From Chitinophagales bacterium (lineage in GTDB: Bacteria; Bacteroidota; Bacteroidia; Chitinophagales; LD1): DNA of 64,000 nucleotides. Where the stretch lies: positions 146,764 to 210,763 of the forward strand of contig JAHCHW010000003.1 of assembly GCA_026129525.1 (NCBI GenBank), read 5' to 3'. The position numbers and the translations under genes were made by a program. Numbering within the stretch: the stretch's first letter is position 1; each line of letters starts with the position of its first letter. The notes below the pieces were generated by a model. The model did not search any database, had not been told where the DNA came from, and was given only the letters and a program-made list of their open reading frames with translations. Shown one piece after another: positions 32,561-40,606 of this stretch.

Positions 32561-32895
32561 AAGAAACTAAACCCTGTCAGTTTTGTGCCCAACTAATAGT
32601 TGAAAACGCGGCACTATGCCGGCATTGCCAAAAACGCCAAATTACCGATGCGGAAGTCCGTAAAGAATTTACCCGGGTTAACGATAGGATTGAGTATCAT
32701 GGTGATTTGCTGAAAATAGCAGGAGTATTCATAACCATAGGGGGCTACATGTCAGTAAATGCTTGGTATGCCAAAGCATTTATGGTTTTAGTTGGTGTAG
32801 GTGTAGTGGGTGCAGGTTATTACAAAACCACTCAAATAATCCCCACATATGAAGTGCTCGAAAATCTTGTCCAAAAGGAATTAAAAAAACGGTAA
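32554..32895 (+). CDS. Zinc-ribbon membrane protein
   Basis: The ATG at 32554 gives 113 residues. The N-terminus has 'CQFCAQLIVENAALCRHCQK', a CxxC-x10-CxxC zinc ribbon of the kind that precedes membrane or signalling modules. Two hydrophobic segments follow ('LLKIAGVFITIGGYMSV' and 'AFMVLVGVGVVGAGYY'). The start overlaps the preceding stop by 7 bases. Confidence 0.65.
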   Translation: MVEETKPCQFCAQLIVENAALCRHCQKRQITDAEVRKEFTRVNDRIEYHGDLLKIAGVFITIGGYMSVNAWYAKAFMVLVGVGVVGAGYYKTTQIIPTYEVLENLVQKELKKR

Positions 32896-32906
32896 GCCTT
32901 AACGCC

Positions 32907-34361
32907 ATGAACTACTACTTTGCCAACAATGCAACTCCGCAAGGTCCCTTTACTCTTGAGCAAATAGCAGAACGTATTACAAACGGAGAAATTCGAAAAG
33001 ATACACTGGTTTGGAAAGAGGGCATGAGCGAATGGCAACATGCCGTAACTTTTAACGAATTAAGTAACCTGTTTGCCGTTAAACCGCCACCGCTGCCCGG
33101 TAATTTTACCTCCCCCACACACCAATCAGAACCGGTTAACCAAGTGAGCAATGTCGTACAATCGCTTATACTGCATAAAAAAAATGTACATCAAAAACCG
33201 GTATTTACACCATCCGGTTTCTCCGATGGCTTGCTCGCAAGTGTGCAAATCGGCAACAAGTACGGTTTTGTAAATACCCAAGGCGACTGGGTAATTGAAC
33301 CCAAGTTTGATGTAGTAGCCGATTTTAGTGAGGGGTTAGCCATAGTGAACAAAAAAGATAAAATTGGTTACATAAATGCCAATAGCGAAATAGTAATTCC
33401 GCTTTGCTTTTATGGAGTCCGTACGTTCTCCTGCGGTTTGGCAGCTGTTTGCGAAAATAGTGTGAAACCCTGGGGCTATATAAACAAACATGGCAAAATG
33501 CAAATCCCAGCAATCTACTATTATGCATTCAATTTTTCAGGCGGTTTGGCGCAAGTAAACCTACGCACAGCTAAAGATTGTGTTGAACCATTCGTAATCA
33601 ATACCAACGGGTATCGTCTTTTTCCTGATGACGGAGCAGTTGAAATACACCCCTATCGCGATGGCTTTGCCCGAATACGGAAGGGCACAGGCTTAAGAAT
33701 TCTCGGAATGTACACCGGAGAAAGTTACGGTTACTTGGATACTAACCACGTTCAAGCTATAACGCCAAAATTTAAAACAGCCGGAGATTTTAGTGAAGGT
33801 TATGCTATGGTACAAAATGATGATGACAAGTGCGGGCTAATTGACCGCAATGGCAATTTAGTTATAGATTACACATACAGTTTTATAGGGCAACGAAAAG
33901 AGGGACTTATACGATTTCGGACCAGTGGGTTGTTTAAGAAGGAAGGCTTTATGAATGTAAAAGGTGAAGTAGTGCTAAAAACAGATTATGAAATAGACGG
34001 CTCATTTCACTACGGACTTGCACCGGTTTGTAAAAGAAACATGATGGGCTTTATAAACAAGAGCGGTTCATTAGTTATCCCATTTAACTACTACGACTCC
34101 GACCATGACTTCTATAAGAGCGATACCGGCATTGTAAAGCTAAAGGTTAATAACACTGTCACCTATTATGAAAGTACAGGTAGAATAATTGCTAGTGGTT
34201 ATGATGATGGAAAGGTTTTTAAAAACGGCTATGCACCGGTTTGTAAAAGCGGCAAATGGGGCTTTATTGATACAACAGGGAAAGAAGTAATTCCCTTAAA
34301 GTTTAATAGAGCTAATCATTTTAATAATATCTCCGCATCAAATGCAACAACACAATATTGA
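32907..34361 (+). CDS. GYF_2 domain protein with WG repeats
   Basis: The 484-residue product begins with a GYF_2 domain ('YYFANNATPQGPFTLEQIAE', 'LVWKEGMSEWQHA', residues 1-57). After a Pro-rich linker it has about eight WG/DUF3298-type beta repeats of the form 'YGFVNTQGDWVIEPKFD', 'PWGYINKHGKMQIPA', 'MMGFINKSGSLVIPFNY' and 'KWGFIDTTGKEVIPLKF'. No signal peptide is visible. GYF_2 domains commonly sit at the ends of membrane or scaffold proteins and bind proline-rich peptides, so a cytoplasmic scaffold or sensing role is plausible. WG proteins often accompany variable defence or toxin loci, but nothing here proves that. Confidence 0.85.
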   Translation: MNYYFANNATPQGPFTLEQIAERITNGEIRKDTLVWKEGMSEWQHAVTFNELSNLFAVKPPPLPGNFTSPTHQSEPVNQVSNVVQSLILHKKNVHQKPVFTPSGFSDGLLASVQIGNKYGFVNTQGDWVIEPKFDVVADFSEGLAIVNKKDKIGYINANSEIVIPLCFYGVRTFSCGLAAVCENSVKPWGYINKHGKMQIPAIYYYAFNFSGGLAQVNLRTAKDCVEPFVINTNGYRLFPDDGAVEIHPYRDGFARIRKGTGLRILGMYTGESYGYLDTNHVQAITPKFKTAGDFSEGYAMVQNDDDKCGLIDRNGNLVIDYTYSFIGQRKEGLIRFRTSGLFKKEGFMNVKGEVVLKTDYEIDGSFHYGLAPVCKRNMMGFINKSGSLVIPFNYYDSDHDFYKSDTGIVKLKVNNTVTYYESTGRIIASGYDDGKVFKNGYAPVCKSGKWGFIDTTGKEVIPLKFNRANHFNNISASNATTQY

Positions 34362-34379
34362 TTAACTAACCAAGATATA

Positions 34380-34529
34380 ATGACCACACTAATTGTTATT
34401 CTCATCATACTGCTTATACTCGGTGCCATAGCCGGAGGCGAAAGTTTTGGCGACTCACTAAGAAAAGGTTGCGGTTGCGTAATCCTGCTGCTTATAATAT
34501 TGGTTGTTATCATAGCAATGTCATCATAA
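34380..34529 (+). CDS. Very small membrane protein
   Basis: A 49-residue frame from ATG 34380 reads as two hydrophobic segments ('TTLIVILIILLILGAIAGG' and 'GCVILLLIILVVIIAMSS') joined by the charged turn 'ESFGDSLRKG'. It lies 18 bases after the WG gene and fits the pattern of small membrane proteins in this island. Confidence 0.5.
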   Translation: MTTLIVILIILLILGAIAGGESFGDSLRKGCGCVILLLIILVVIIAMSS

Positions 34530-34564
34530 ATCATCCGCTATCCAAAACTAAAACCCATATCTCC

Positions 34565-34882
34565 ATGCTCAAAAAATCAATCGCCCTCTTTACTGTTTCA
34601 ATCCTTGCCTTCGTATTGTTCTTTGTGCCTGTAAAATTCAAAGGCAGCTACATGGGGTTAAAAAGCAAACCCGTTGAGGTAAGCGCCCTTTCGTTTAAAC
34701 CCGTATGGTCAGCAGCACTTACCGGCAACGCAACTATTGCAGATGGTAATCGGACAATAGAAGGCGAAAACGCCATAAGTATTTTCTTCCTTGTGCTCAT
34801 TCCTGTTTATATTGCTTTGGTAATATTTACCATTCACTATCTTCTTATTCCCGGAGGCTTACTTTCAAAAACAACCACATGA
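34565..34882 (+). CDS. Small two-helix membrane protein
   Basis: The ATG at 34565 gives 105 residues with hydrophobic segments near residues 5-22 ('IALFTVSILAFVLFFVPV') and 75-98 ('ISIFFLVLIPVYIALVIFTI'), separated by an approximately 50-residue polar loop that is likely extracytoplasmic. The stop overlaps the next small frame as ATGA. Function unknown. Confidence 0.6.
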   Translation: MLKKSIALFTVSILAFVLFFVPVKFKGSYMGLKSKPVEVSALSFKPVWSAALTGNATIADGNRTIEGENAISIFFLVLIPVYIALVIFTIHYLLIPGGLLSKTTT

Positions 34883-34989
34883 TTAACGACCGCCTTCACC
34901 CACAAAACATTTCCGAAATTATTGTTCGCGTAAAAGAGTATCTTCAATGTCTGTTTACACCCTTTGGTTTGTTAGCAAAAGAAAACTAA
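34879..34989 (+). CDS. Possible micro-ORF
   Basis: A 36-residue frame starts on the ATGA overlap with the previous gene and ends 7 bases before the next ATG. It begins 'MINDRLHPQNISEIIVRVKE'. Only the coupling arrangement supports it. Confidence 0.3.
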   Translation: MINDRLHPQNISEIIVRVKEYLQCLFTPFGLLAKEN

Positions 34990-34996
34990 CCCCACC

Positions 34997-35347
34997 ATGC
35001 CCTACTACGCACGCATAATAGCCACCATTACCCCCGGCACCAACCACACCGAAGGCTTTGAACCAAGCTGGTGGAATGCCTACATGTTTTTTAATAAAGA
35101 ATGGGAAACCAAACCCATGGGCGAAAACATTACTACCGATTATACCCTGCACCTCACCCGCGAGCAATTCGAAAAAGTATGCGAACTGCAAAACGAAAAC
35201 ATCAACAAATTTTCTCTGCACAGTACGCCCGGTAACCCGTATGAGAAAAAATGCTTGACGCAAATGGAGGAGTTTAAAAACAAGTTAAGACCCGAAAGCG
35301 AAATAAACATCCACATCTACGAGTGGGATTCGGGCTATGCTGATTAG
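34997..35347 (+). CDS. Small hypothetical protein
   Basis: The 116-residue product is soluble and has no signal peptide. It has a strand-rich N-terminus ('YYARIIATITPGTNH'), aromatic 'GFEPSWWNAYMFFNKEWE', and a mixed C-terminus with 'INIHIYEWDSGYAD'. No domain recognised. It is the last gene of the island and ends 65 bases before the convergent aroC stop. Confidence 0.6.
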   Translation: MPYYARIIATITPGTNHTEGFEPSWWNAYMFFNKEWETKPMGENITTDYTLHLTREQFEKVCELQNENINKFSLHSTPGNPYEKKCLTQMEEFKNKLRPESEINIHIYEWDSGYAD

Positions 35348-35412
35348 CCCTGCTAAATCGGCACTTGCATGAACTCAAACTGCAACACTAGCTTAACGCA
35401 TAGGCGAAGAAA

Positions 35413-36513
35413 TCAAATCACCCTCGCTGTTCTCGCCCTCAACCAGTGGTCAGCTATTACCAATGCTGCCATAGCCTCAACAATAGGCACTGCGCGGGGC
35501 ACCACACAAGGGTCGTGCCTGCCTTTGCCTTTTACTTCAACAGCATTTCCTTCCTTATCTACACTTTGCTGCGTTTGCATAAGCGTAGCCACAGGCTTAA
35601 AGGCTACGTTGAAATAAATATCCATACCATTGCTAATACCGCCTAAAATACCACCGGCATGGTTCGTTTGCGTAGCAAACGTTCCCCCCTCTCCTTCAGG
35701 TGAGGGGTTGGGGGTGAGGCAATCATTATTTTCGCTTCCGTAATGCGTAGTTCCTTCAAACCCGCTGCCGTATTCAAAACCATGTACGGCATTAATACTC
35801 AGCATTGCCTTTGCTAAATCGGCATGCAGTTTATCGAACACCGGCTCGCCCAAACCAACGGGGCAGCCTTTTATTACGCAGGTAACTACTCCGCCTATGG
35901 TATCGCCTTTGGCGCGGGTATCCTGTATCAGTTCAATCATTTGGTTAGCGGTAAACTCATCAGGGCAGCGAATAATATTGCTGTCAGTTTTAGTGAGGTC
36001 AAGTTCAGTATAGCTCTTCCCTAACTTCAACTTACCCACCTGCGAAACATAAGCGGCTATGCTTATTCCCGCATTACTCAATAACTGTTTGGCAATAGCT
36101 CCGGCAATTACGCGGGCGGCTGTTTCGCGGGCGCTGGCTCTGCCTCCTCCGCGGTAATCGCGGTGCCCGTATTTCAGTTCGTAAGTATAATCGGCATGTG
36201 ATGGGCGAAAGGTATTTTTTAAATGCGCGTAATCATCCGGTTGTTGGTCTTCGTTACGGATAATAACCGCAATAGGCGAACCGGTAGTTTTTCCTTCAAA
36301 GATTCCCGAAAGAATTTCAAACGTATCGCTCTCTTTGCGCTGGGTGGTTATAGCCGATTGCCCGGGCTTTCTGCGGTCGAGTTCGTGCTGTATAAATGCT
36401 TCGTCTATTTCCAACCCTGCCGGGCAACCGTCAATTACCACGCCTATGGCTTTGCCGTGGCTTTCGCCAAAAGTGGTTATTCTTAAAATTTCTCCGAAAC
36501 TATTTCCCGCCAT
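35413..36513 (-). CDS. aroC: Chorismate synthase with in-frame insertion
   Basis: The 366-residue product carries the AroC signatures '[16 protein letters not shown]', '[20 protein letters not shown]', '[14 protein letters not shown]' and '[19 protein letters not shown]'. It makes chorismate from EPSP using reduced FMN. Between the conserved 'GSENND' and 'TNHAGG' the sequence reads '[18 protein letters not shown]', which is about five residues longer than the family norm and lies over a palindromic element (35665-35720). This loop is near the FMN site in known structures, so the enzyme is presumably still active but altered locally. It is convergent with the accessory island. Confidence 0.93.
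   Translation of the reverse strand: MAGNSFGEILRITTFGESHGKAIGVVIDGCPAGLEIDEAFIQHELDRRKPGQSAITTQRKESDTFEILSGIFEGKTTGSPIAVIIRNEDQQPDDYAHLKNTFRPSHADYTYELKYGHRDYRGGGRASARETAARVIAGAIAKQLLSNAGISIAAYVSQVGKLKLGKSYTELDLTKTDSNIIRCPDEFTANQMIELIQDTRAKGDTIGGVVTCVIKGCPVGLGEPVFDKLHADLAKAMLSINAVHGFEYGSGFEGTTHYGSENNDCLTPNPSPEGEGGTFATQTNHAGGILGGISNGMDIYFNVAFKPVATLMQTQQSVDKEGNAVEVKGKGRHDPCVVPRAVPIVEAMAALVIADHWLRARTARVI
35665..35720 (-). repeat. Palindromic GCCTCACCCC element, in-frame copy in aroC
   Basis: Read on the minus strand it begins GCCTCACCCCCAACCCCTC, continues ACC...GGAGAGGGG, and ends with the perfect palindrome CGTTTGC-TAC-GCAAACG. This two-part plan (C-rich hairpin then a small terminal palindrome) matches the intergenic copy at 23407-23490. 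It is translated as [17 protein letters not shown] within chorismate synthase. Confidence 0.75.
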
Positions 36514-36583
36514 AAAAGTGGATGTGTAAACTGCATGGCAAAGATGTATAAAACTTGAGGCGATGCCACATCTAAACTATAAA

Positions 36584-36988
36584 CTAAGCTTCCACCATAT
36601 CCAATATAAACCGCACTGCCCGCACTAAAGTGCTTATTATAAAGTAAAACAGGGTAATGGAAGTGAGCATCATACGGTATTCCCACAAATCCCAAATGCT
36701 TATGCCCGAAAGAAATTTGGCAGAAAGAAAAAGCACCGCTACCATAACCGCATACAACCCGTAACTTGGTAAAGTGTATTGCAGCCAACTGCGGTTGGCA
36801 ATAGAAGCAACGGTGTTGATGAGCGTAAAAAATATAATGCCTAAAAAGGCGGCAAAATATTCGGTGCCTGCCGGGGCATTAACCAGCTTTACCACTCCCA
36901 TTCCCGCCCAGCCTACAACAAGTGCCACCACTAATTGAACAAGGGGAGTAGCTTTGCGCTGAACAATAGTAAAATTCAGTTCTTTCAT
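36584..36988 (-). CDS. Four-helix membrane protein of unknown function
   Basis: The ATG at 36988 gives 134 residues; an upstream ATG at 37018 is less likely because it adds a non-hydrophobic leader. Four hydrophobic segments are visible (about residues 17-36, 46-62, 75-92 and 105-125). No motif is recognised. It lies 70 bases upstream of aroC on the same strand. Confidence 0.65.
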   Translation of the reverse strand: MKELNFTIVQRKATPLVQLVVALVVGWAGMGVVKLVNAPAGTEYFAAFLGIIFFTLINTVASIANRSWLQYTLPSYGLYAVMVAVLFLSAKFLSGISIWDLWEYRMMLTSITLFYFIISTLVRAVRFILDMVEA

Positions 36989-37168
36989 AGTAGGCAAAAG
37001 TAGGTTATTAAAACGCATACTTTGTTGTTAAGATGTTGATTCGACAATGATAAATATCACTGGCAATTTAGTCGGTAGCGGTTGCATAACACATTCCCCA
37101 GGCAGTTTCCACAACCCCGTTCAAAACTTCTGTATCGCAATTACATTAGCTGCCTACATTTATTCTCA

Positions 37169-38773
37169 ATGAACAGACTTCTTTTACTTTTTATTGGTGC
37201 ATTTTTTTTATCGGGCTGCGGTTGTGGCGGCAATCAAAAGAGCGATAAAAAGTTTTTCCGTTACAACCAATCATCGGGTCTCGCTTCGCTCGACCCGGCT
37301 TTTGCCAAAGACCAATCCACCATTTGGGCTTGCAATCAACTTTACAATTCGCTGGTGCAGCTAAACGATAATTTGGAAGTACAACCCTGCCTTGCAAAAA
37401 GCTGGAACGTTTCGGACGATGGTAAAGTGTACACCTTTCAACTTCGCACCGATGTAAAGTTTCATAATAACGAGTGCTTTGAAAACAGTAAGGGCAGATA
37501 CGTCAATGCCGAAGATGTAGTGTATAGCTTTAACCGGATTATTGACCGCAAACTGGCTTCACCGGGGGCATGGATTTTTAATAACAGCGTTGATTCCGTT
37601 CAACCTTTTACAGCCGTAAACGATTCGGTGTTTCAATTAAAGTTGCTGAAACCTTTTCGCCCTATGCTCGGCATACTTTCTATGCAGTATTGTTCGGTAA
37701 TTCCGCACGAAGCAATTGAAAAATACGGGGCGAATTTCAGAGCGCATCCGGTTGGTACCGGTCCTTTTGTTTTTAAAAGTTGGAAAGAAGGAACAGCGCT
37801 TATTTTGGTAAAAAACGAACACTACTTTGAAAAAGATGAAGGGGGCAATTCGCTTCCTTACCTCGATGGTATAAAAGTGTCATTTATTGACAACAAGAAA
37901 ACAGAGTTTCTTGCCTTTAAACAAAAAGAACTCGACTTTATAAACAGTATTGACCAAAGCTACATTGACGAAGTGCTGGACGAAGACGGAAGCATGAAGC
38001 CGGAGTTAACCAATAAATTTAATCTTCTTAAAACTTCGTATCTCAACACCGAATACTTAGGCTTTTTAATGCAGGGAAACAACCAGAAAGAAAATCCTTT
38101 TCTAAACAAAAAACTGCGCCAAGCCATCAACTATGGGTTCGACAGGAAAGAAATGCTGCAATACCTCCGCAATGGTGTGGGCAAACCTGCCGAAAGCGGT
38201 TTTACGCCCTATGGCTTACCTTCTTACTCCGATGAATTGAAAGGCTACCATTACGATTTAGAAAAAGCCAAACAACTAGTACGCGAATCGGGGTACGATA
38301 CCAAGCAGCAGCTTACGCTTTACACCAACGAAACCTACAAAGAGTTTGCGTTGTTCATAAGCCGTCAGTTAGAACTTACAGGCTTGCGTATTAAAGTGGA
38401 AATAACGCAGCCTTCCATTTTGCGCGAATGGATGGCGCAGGGAAAAGTTCAGTTTTTCCGCGGCAGTTGGTTAGCCGATTATCCCGATGCCGAAAATTAC
38501 TTTGCAGTATTTTACAGCCGCAACGGCTCACCGCCTAATTACACGCGTTTTTCAAACAAACAATTTGATGACTTGTACGAAAAAGCGCTTCAGGTAAATA
38601 ACGACACAGTTCGTTATGCCTTATACCGGCAAATGGAGCAGATAATAATTAACGAAGCACCTGTTGTGCCGCTTTATTACGATGAGGTATTGCGCTTCTC
38701 CCAAAAGAACGTGCATGGTTTAACACCTAATGCGCTTAATTTGCTGCATTTGAAAGCCGTAAAACTTCTTTAG
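37169..38773 (+). CDS. Oligopeptide/nickel-type ABC transporter substrate-binding lipoprotein (SBP_bac_5)
   Basis: The ATG at 37169 gives 534 residues beginning with a lipoprotein signal ('LLLLFIGAFFLSGC', Cys19). The rest has the family-5 binding-protein pattern: 'SLDPAFAKDQSTIWACNQLY', 'CLAKSWNVSDDGKVYTFQLR', 'FHNNECFENSKGRYVNAEDV', 'HPVGTGPFVFKSW', 'LRQAINYGFDRKEML' and 'PNYTRFSNKQFDDLYE'. The frame is open upstream to 37082, but only the ATG at 37169 places the lipobox correctly. No permease or ATPase genes are adjacent, so it is an orphan binding protein here. Likely peptide uptake. Confidence 0.88.
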   Translation: MNRLLLLFIGAFFLSGCGCGGNQKSDKKFFRYNQSSGLASLDPAFAKDQSTIWACNQLYNSLVQLNDNLEVQPCLAKSWNVSDDGKVYTFQLRTDVKFHNNECFENSKGRYVNAEDVVYSFNRIIDRKLASPGAWIFNNSVDSVQPFTAVNDSVFQLKLLKPFRPMLGILSMQYCSVIPHEAIEKYGANFRAHPVGTGPFVFKSWKEGTALILVKNEHYFEKDEGGNSLPYLDGIKVSFIDNKKTEFLAFKQKELDFINSIDQSYIDEVLDEDGSMKPELTNKFNLLKTSYLNTEYLGFLMQGNNQKENPFLNKKLRQAINYGFDRKEMLQYLRNGVGKPAESGFTPYGLPSYSDELKGYHYDLEKAKQLVRESGYDTKQQLTLYTNETYKEFALFISRQLELTGLRIKVEITQPSILREWMAQGKVQFFRGSWLADYPDAENYFAVFYSRNGSPPNYTRFSNKQFDDLYEKALQVNNDTVRYALYRQMEQIIINEAPVVPLYYDEVLRFSQKNVHGLTPNALNLLHLKAVKLL

Positions 38774-38842
38774 TTGATTTGTTAGCAGAATAACAGCATT
38801 TCTGCTGTGCGCCTACTCATTTTTATTTCACGATAATTCGTT

Positions 38843-38850
38843 TAGGTTTG
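38843..38850 (+). promoter_or_regulatory. Candidate Bacteroidota -7 box (TAGGTTTG) for icd
   Basis: TAGGTTTG fits TAnnTTTG and ends 54 bases before the icd ATG. It is the same octamer as at 4899-4906. No strong -33 TTTG is visible at the usual distance. Confidence 0.35.
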
Positions 38851-38904
38851 CCAACCTCGTTCGCAAGTGTGCGGGCTCAATGTTTAACCTAAATCAAAAA
38901 AATC

Positions 38905-40233
38905 ATGGGAGAAAAAATTACCGTAAGCCGCGGAAAACTGAAAGTGCCTGATAATCCTGTTATTCCTTTTATAGAAGGCGATGGCACAGGACCCGATATT
39001 TGGAAGGCTTCCGTGCGCGTGTTAGATGCAGCAGTTGAAAAAGCCTATAAAGGCAAAAAGAAAATTGAATGGAAAGAAGTACTTGCAGGAGAGAAGAGTT
39101 TTAATCAAACCGGTAACTGGTTACCCGATGAAACGCTTGATGCTTTCCGCGAATACTTGGTTGGTATTAAAGGTCCGCTTACTACACCTGTAGGCGGTGG
39201 AATACGTTCGCTTAATGTAGCCTTGCGTCAAATTCTCGATTTATATGTATGTCTTCGTCCGGTGCGCTACTATGCAGGCACTCCTTCGCCTGTAAAAAAT
39301 CCCGAAAAAGTGGACATGGTTATTTTCCGCGAAAACACTGAGGATATTTATGCCGGTATCGAATACAAAGGCGGCAGCGAAGAAGCGCTCACTATTCTTA
39401 AATTTTTGAAGAAAAAATTTGAAAAAGATTTCGGTAAAGTACGCTTTAACGATAAAAAACGCGGTAAGGAATACTTAAAAATTGCGCGCATTAAAGACAC
39501 CGACCCCGACACCTGCGTAGGCATTGGTATAAAGCCGGTTTCCAAAATCGGTTCGCAGCGTTTAATCCGTTCGGCAATTGAGTATGCCATTAACCGCAAA
39601 AGCAAGTCGGTAACGTTGGTGCACAAAGGCAACATTATGAAGTTTACCGAAGGCGCTTTCCGCGATTGGGGGTACGACCTTGCCGAAACCGAATTTGCTG
39701 CACAAACCTACACATGGCGGCAGTGGGAAGTAACCAAAAAAGCAAGTGGCGAAGCTGCCGCTAATGCTGAAATGAAAGCTGCACAAGATGCAGGTAAATT
39801 AATAATTAAAGATGCTATTGCCGATATTACGTTACAGCAAGTACTTACCCGCCCCGAAGATTTTGATGTAATAGCTACACTTAATTTAAATGGTGATTAC
39901 CTGAGCGATGCCTTGGCTGCACAGGTAGGTGGTATTGGTATTGCCCCGGGAGCTAACATCAACTATGTAACCGGACATGCTATTTTTGAAGCCACCCACG
40001 GCACTGCGCCTAAGTATGCCAATTTAGATAAGGTAAACCCCGGCTCGGTAATTCTTTCGGGTGCTATGATGCTTGAGTACCTCGGATGGGATAAAGCCGC
40101 TCAACTAATTCACAACGGTTTGGAAGCCGCCATAGCCGGCAAGCGTGTTACGTACGATTTCGCCCGCCTTATGGATGGCGCTACCGAAATTAAGTGCAGC
40201 GAATTTGCCGATGAAATTATCAGCCATTTCTAA
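38905..40233 (+). CDS. icd: NADP-dependent isocitrate dehydrogenase (TCA cycle)
   Basis: The 442-residue product matches the bacterial dimeric enzyme: '[20 protein letters not shown]', '[20 protein letters not shown]', '[18 protein letters not shown]', '[17 protein letters not shown]', '[20 protein letters not shown]' and '[20 protein letters not shown]'. The Lys-Tyr pair after HGTAP is the NADP-type specificity signature. It decarboxylates isocitrate to 2-oxoglutarate, yielding NADPH. The Ser in 'GIRSLN' is the residue phosphorylated in enterobacterial enzymes. A strong terminator follows. Confidence 0.96.
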   Translation: MGEKITVSRGKLKVPDNPVIPFIEGDGTGPDIWKASVRVLDAAVEKAYKGKKKIEWKEVLAGEKSFNQTGNWLPDETLDAFREYLVGIKGPLTTPVGGGIRSLNVALRQILDLYVCLRPVRYYAGTPSPVKNPEKVDMVIFRENTEDIYAGIEYKGGSEEALTILKFLKKKFEKDFGKVRFNDKKRGKEYLKIARIKDTDPDTCVGIGIKPVSKIGSQRLIRSAIEYAINRKSKSVTLVHKGNIMKFTEGAFRDWGYDLAETEFAAQTYTWRQWEVTKKASGEAAANAEMKAAQDAGKLIIKDAIADITLQQVLTRPEDFDVIATLNLNGDYLSDALAAQVGGIGIAPGANINYVTGHAIFEATHGTAPKYANLDKVNPGSVILSGAMMLEYLGWDKAAQLIHNGLEAAIAGKRVTYDFARLMDGATEIKCSEFADEIISHF

Positions 40234-40260
40234 ACAGAAATAATCGCAGTTTTCTTAAAA

Positions 40261-40294
40261 CAACAAAGCCGATGCATTTGCATCGGCTTTGTTG
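40261..40294 (+). terminator. Strong intrinsic terminator after icd
   Basis: Bases 40261-40276 (CAACAAAGCCGATGCA) and 40279-40294 are perfect reverse complements around a two-base loop, followed by TTTAAG. A 16-bp stem within 30 bases of the stop is a strong terminator signal. Confidence 0.85.
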
Positions 40295-40299
40295 TTTAA

Positions 40300-40590
40300 G
40301 AGAGAATATTCTTGAAATCTGATAATAGCTTAAACAATTTATTTCTGCCCCTACGTGAATTTGAATACTGAAGAATTTTTGAATTCGCCATTTGAAAAAA
40401 ATGGCAATTTGAGACTGTATGATACCTTCGGCATCATCATATTTTGTTTAATGAAAAACTATAAACCTATCATCACTTTGTGATGAAACCCTAATGAATC
40501 CGAAGGATTCACACGTTTATAGATAGCAAGCCATATTAAAACCGAATCCGAAGGATTCGCACAAATTATTTTCTGGACACCCCAAAGAGG
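40300..40590. repeat. Dispersed intergenic repeat, copy B (match to 23246-23582)
   Basis: This gene-free stretch repeats the ordered blocks of copy A without the nested palindromic element. It contains small palindromes, for example TGATACC-TTC-GGCATCA-type pairing near 40420 and two copies of AATCCGAAGGATT (near 40498-40510 and 40545-40557), and ends TTCGCACAAATTATTTTCTGG. It separates icd (plus) from sppA (minus). No coding potential was seen. Confidence 0.75.
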
Positions 40591-40606
40591 GTGTTAAGAA
40601 GTACAA

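Noticed and set aside
28963..35347. Reading the island as a complete polymorphic-toxin immunity cluster
   Set aside because: The small exported and WG proteins fit the style, but no toxin, Rhs or VgrG gene is present, so the claim is unsupported.
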